A program made the position numbers and the translations under genes. This document shows positions 52,069-54,601 of a DNA stretch of 54,601 nt, in pieces (the stretch's first letter is position 1; each line of letters begins with the position of its first letter). The notes under the pieces were generated by a model that was not told where the DNA came from, did not search any database, and worked only from the letters and a program-made list of their open reading frames with translations. Origin of the DNA: Yokenella regensburgei ATCC 49455 (GTDB taxonomy: Bacteria > Pseudomonadota > Gammaproteobacteria > Enterobacterales > Enterobacteriaceae); contig NZ_JMPS01000027.1 of the NCBI RefSeq assembly GCF_000735455.1, positions 1-54,601 of the forward strand, written 5' to 3'.

Positions 52069-52092
52069 AACCCTGCTCCGGCGGGGTTTTTT
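52069..52092 (+). terminator. Terminator before the tail fibre gene
   Basis: AACCCTGC and GCGGGGTT (one T-G pair) around TCCG, followed by a T-run. Confidence 0.85.
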
Positions 52093-52115
52093 ATTGCCTG
52101 AGAGCAGGAGTAATC

Positions 52116-53435
52116 ATGTCTGCAGGAACGTTAACCCTGACAAATAATTCAGCCTCTGTAGTGGGGCAGGGAACCACATTTTCCGCGGAGCTTGCGGGAG
52201 GGGACTTTATTCTGGTCACCGTTGGCGGCATCCCCTATACGCTGCCGGTGAAGTCGGTCGATAGCAATACTGCTCTGACGCTGGTCAGCAACTTCACCGG
52301 ACCGTCACAGGCCGGTGCAGCCTGGTCAGCAATTCCACGCGTGGCGCTGAATATGGTCACCGCCGCGCTGGTGGCTCAGAGCGCTGAGGCACTGCGTGGC
52401 CTGAACTACGATAAGCAGAACTGGCAGCAGTTTTTTACTGCTGACGGTGACGTGACGATGACGCTACCGGATAACAGCCAGTCTACCGGACCATCAGCAA
52501 AGAAATTAGTCAACCTCGTATCAAATAAAGCCGATAAGGTAAATGGTGCGGTACCCATTGTTCAGGGAGGCACTGGTGCAAAAACAGCGTCTGAAGCAAG
52601 AGGTAGCCTTGGACTGAAAGGGGCTGCCGTTCTCGATGTTGGAACAACCGCTGGAACTGTTGCAGCAGGCGATGATTCACGACTGACTGGAGCATTGCAA
52701 AAAACAGGTGGAACAGCGTCGGGGAATTTTGATTTTACTGGTTTTACCACGTTAAATAGTACCAGCACGGTCAGGTTTAAGGGATTCAGAGACGCGTCAA
52801 AGCCAGAAGGTGCAAATAGTAATGATCTGGTTATATCTACGCCTACTAACGCAGGTGCTGGTGCATACGCCTGCCAGATAGTTTATCAGTGGTATTCCGA
52901 CGGATGGCTGACGGGCATAAAACGTAACGCTGGCTATGGGACTAATTCATATTCCATCTATTTTAACGGTGCAAGTACTGGTGCTGGCAGAGAATGGAAT
53001 TTTAACATCGATGGAAATGCCTCCGGTGGCCAGTGGATTAACGGCTCAGATATTCGGCATAAATCAGAGCTGGTCACTGTGGAAAATCCGCTGTCTGCAG
53101 TGCTGAGTTTTCGCGGCATGGCCTATGACATTAAAGATGGAGGGCGTGCCGTTGGTCTTATCGCCCAGGACATTGAGCAATGGTGCCCTGAAGCCATTAA
53201 AACCTATGGTGATCGCGAGTTCAGTGACGGCGAGGTGATTAAAGATTTTAAGTATCTGGACACAACCGGCGTTTCTGCGGCGTACCACACCGAGGCGATT
53301 AAGGAGCTTTTCAGCTTGGTTGAGTTAGCGCTTGATGATCCGACAGCATGCCGTAAGCGCATCGCGGAAATTAAGTCTTTAGTAAAACAGGATAGTCCAG
53401 TTGCGGGAACTATGCCGTCTCAGCCGGGAAGTTAA
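52116..53435 (+). CDS. Tail fibre with C-terminal S74-type intramolecular chaperone
   Basis: 439 residues. The N-terminus (MSAGTLTLTNNSASVVGQGT) is a tail-attachment domain of the lambdoid fibre type. The central part has fibre repeats (VPIVQGGTGAKTASEARGSLG). The C-terminal 120 residues hold the peptidase S74 chaperone (SDIRHKSELVTVENPLSAVL, then VGLIAQDIEQWCPEAI), which trimerises the fibre and cuts itself off at the Ser of SDIRHK. Confidence 0.92.
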   Translation: MSAGTLTLTNNSASVVGQGTTFSAELAGGDFILVTVGGIPYTLPVKSVDSNTALTLVSNFTGPSQAGAAWSAIPRVALNMVTAALVAQSAEALRGLNYDKQNWQQFFTADGDVTMTLPDNSQSTGPSAKKLVNLVSNKADKVNGAVPIVQGGTGAKTASEARGSLGLKGAAVLDVGTTAGTVAAGDDSRLTGALQKTGGTASGNFDFTGFTTLNSTSTVRFKGFRDASKPEGANSNDLVISTPTNAGAGAYACQIVYQWYSDGWLTGIKRNAGYGTNSYSIYFNGASTGAGREWNFNIDGNASGGQWINGSDIRHKSELVTVENPLSAVLSFRGMAYDIKDGGRAVGLIAQDIEQWCPEAIKTYGDREFSDGEVIKDFKYLDTTGVSAAYHTEAIKELFSLVELALDDPTACRKRIAEIKSLVKQDSPVAGTMPSQPGS

Positions 53436-53656
53436 AAGTTGCGCTCCTTTGCGTGCTAAATCATAGGGTTCCTTCGCTAAAAAACGACCCACGGGTAGTG
53501 CCTGTGGGCCAAAAGAGAGTTTGGGCTATACATCCGGGCCATAATCACCGGGTTGTTTCTTAAGTATGGCCCAGAACGGGAGGGAATTCCCCTGATGGAA
53601 ATGATTTATCATATTTGGCTGTATCAGATACTGATGCATATAGTTGATATGAAGGT
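53436..53656. other. Interval with terminator-like stem
   Basis: CCCACGGG and CCTGTGGG (53488-53508) form an 8-bp stem (one G-U pair). On the leftward strand it is followed by TCGTTTTTTA, so it terminates leftward better than rightward transcription. No gene is seen. Confidence 0.5.
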
Positions 53657-54085
53657 TTGGTGTTATTTGAGAGTGCGGGAGTGGCTAGTTTGCTGACGTT
53701 TGATGAGGTTATGGCTATCAGCAAAAGACTTATGCTCATCAGCGATACCTGGGCTGATTTATGGATGAGTCTTCACTTCTTACCTGTAAACGTCGGGAGG
53801 ATTATCGATCTGAGGTTTTCCGATGTTGACGGTAACAGTCTTATTCTGAAAAGGAAGGGGCAATTTGGGGAAATCAGAACTTCAATCCCTTCGCCAGTCG
53901 TGGCGATTATACAGAGACGAAAATTAAACTACCCCGATGATGTTTTTATCTTTCAAAGCCATTCAAACAGAGTGAAGGCGGCGGTAGTCCCCGTAACCGT
54001 TATTGCGTTTAATGCGGCTCTGAAAAAAGCGGCTGATGGTGTCACGAGTAAAAGCGTGAGTAGCAAGAGCGCCAGTATTGGATGA
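53657..54085 (+). CDS. Truncated tyrosine-recombinase-like protein
   Basis: 142 residues; start TTG 53657 or GTG 53660, after GAAGG. The frame LRFSDVDGNSLILKRKGQFGEIRTSIP, preceded by Arg in NVGRII, matches the first half of a tyrosine-recombinase catalytic domain. The protein stops (SKSVSSKSASIG) before the His-x-x-Arg and Tyr parts. Similar short proteins behind tail fibres recur in lambdoid prophages, as I recall, so it may be a conserved, repurposed fragment and not simple decay. Confidence 0.7.
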   Translation: MVLFESAGVASLLTFDEVMAISKRLMLISDTWADLWMSLHFLPVNVGRIIDLRFSDVDGNSLILKRKGQFGEIRTSIPSPVVAIIQRRKLNYPDDVFIFQSHSNRVKAAVVPVTVIAFNAALKKAADGVTSKSVSSKSASIG

Positions 54086-54262
54086 AATGCCGCAGCCCTT
54101 CGCATGCAAGAAAGGGCTACGGCAGTTGCCGGGTGTTCATGCCATTGGCAACAAGGTTGAATTATATAACATCAACTAATTGATAAATAGGTAATTACAC
54201 TCTCGATTCATTAACTTTCTTTGTTAGCGACACCTGAATCACCATACCTAATTGGTGCGGAG

Positions 54263-54601
54263 TTAACTAATTCTTGCTTCTTCACCTGGTAGGAGTTGTG
54301 CTTCAGCGGCCCTTTTTATACTAATCAAGAAAACACTACCGTCGGTAAATCGATCATAAAGTTTACTTGCTACTGGGGAATCAACCGCTTTAAGAGAAGG
54401 GTAGAGTTGATGGCGCCAAGTGTCACGTATAAACTCGAAGTGGGTTGCTAGAGCATTGATATTGTAAAGGTGTATCTCGCGTTCTGATGGTGGTCTCCGG
54501 CAGTCTGTATATACCAATTGCTCTTCGTTGATTGGTTTAGGTTCAGTGGCTATGGACTCAGCCAAGGGGGATAAGTATTCCATTAGCAATTCAAAGTTCC
54601 T
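54263..54601 (-). CDS. Hypothetical protein, partial (5' end beyond window)
   Basis: The leftward frame ends at 54263 (tail LLPGEEARIS) and is open to the edge of the window. Codons before the internal Met read NFELLMEYLSPLAES, so the true start probably lies outside. No known domain. The GC content is low. It could be the last prophage gene or the first chromosomal one. The 54086-54262 stretch before it is empty apart from AT-rich sequence. Confidence 0.55.
   Translation of the reverse strand, partial: RNFELLMEYLSPLAESIATEPKPINEEQLVYTDCRRPPSEREIHLYNINALATHFEFIRDTWRHQLYPSLKAVDSPVASKLYDRFTDGSVFLISIKRAAEAQLLPGEEARIS

Noticed and set aside
53436..54601. attR copy of the argU 3' end
   Set aside because: No stretch resembling GGTTCGAATCCTG or AGGGCGTACCA was found by reading both strands.

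Overview
The window looks like the chromosome of an enterobacterium of the Enterobacter/Lelliottia/Leclercia type. It carries a folD-ybcJ pair, a Salmonella-type fim cluster (A-I-C-D-H-F-Z plus a FimY-like regulator) and the argU tRNA-Arg(UCU), in the order usual for this part of enterobacterial genomes. The species cannot be fixed from the sequence alone.

Host part (1-13206): a leftward PTS EIICB permease followed by its LacI-family regulator, with a striking double palindromic operator upstream; then ybcJ and folD (leftward); then the rightward fimbrial operon for major subunit, FimI-like subunit, chaperone, usher, tip adhesin and minor subunit; then leftward fimZ and a FimY-like regulator. 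No invertible promoter element or fim recombinase is seen.

Prophage (13207 to beyond 54601): a large cos-type siphoprophage is integrated in the 3' end of argU. The left, early part is P4-like: a DUF4102-type integrase, a roughly 1 kb non-coding stretch rich in tightly packed hairpins, an orphan low-GC protein, AlpA, two Rha/antirepressor-like proteins, an Icd-like cell division inhibitor with a structured leader, a CHC2 zinc-finger primase fragment, a DUF927 helicase-type ATPase and SSB. No CI/Cro-type immunity region is visible. Antiterminator Q closes this part.

The middle (24.7-32.1 kb) is an accessory zone. It holds a leftward KAP-family P-loop NTPase, a leftward pair of zinc-ribbon proteins, a tRNA cluster (Ile-CAU, an aberrant tRNA-like element, Thr-UGU, Gly-UCC), three cold-shock proteins with cspA-type leaders, small zinc-ribbon proteins, and a phage 21-like lysis cassette (pinholin, SAR endolysin, Rz/Rz1).

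The right part (32.2-53.4 kb) is a lambda/N15-like late operon. It runs from a lambda-like cosN site through Nu1-like small terminase, GpA terminase, gpW, portal, a ClpP-protease/major-capsid fusion, decoration and joining proteins, and Z-U-V-G-GT-H-M-L-K-(zinc-ribbon moron)-I-J, to a tail fibre with an S74-type chaperone end. A truncated tyrosine-recombinase-like gene and a partial unknown gene follow. The right attachment site was not found and probably lies just outside the window.

The best candidates for undescribed biology are the hairpin array at 14.8-15.2 kb, the KAP NTPase and zinc-ribbon morons at 24.7-27.1 kb, the tRNA-like element with a non-canonical anticodon arm, and the triple TGTGG(T/C)CCAC operator set controlling two tiny genes.
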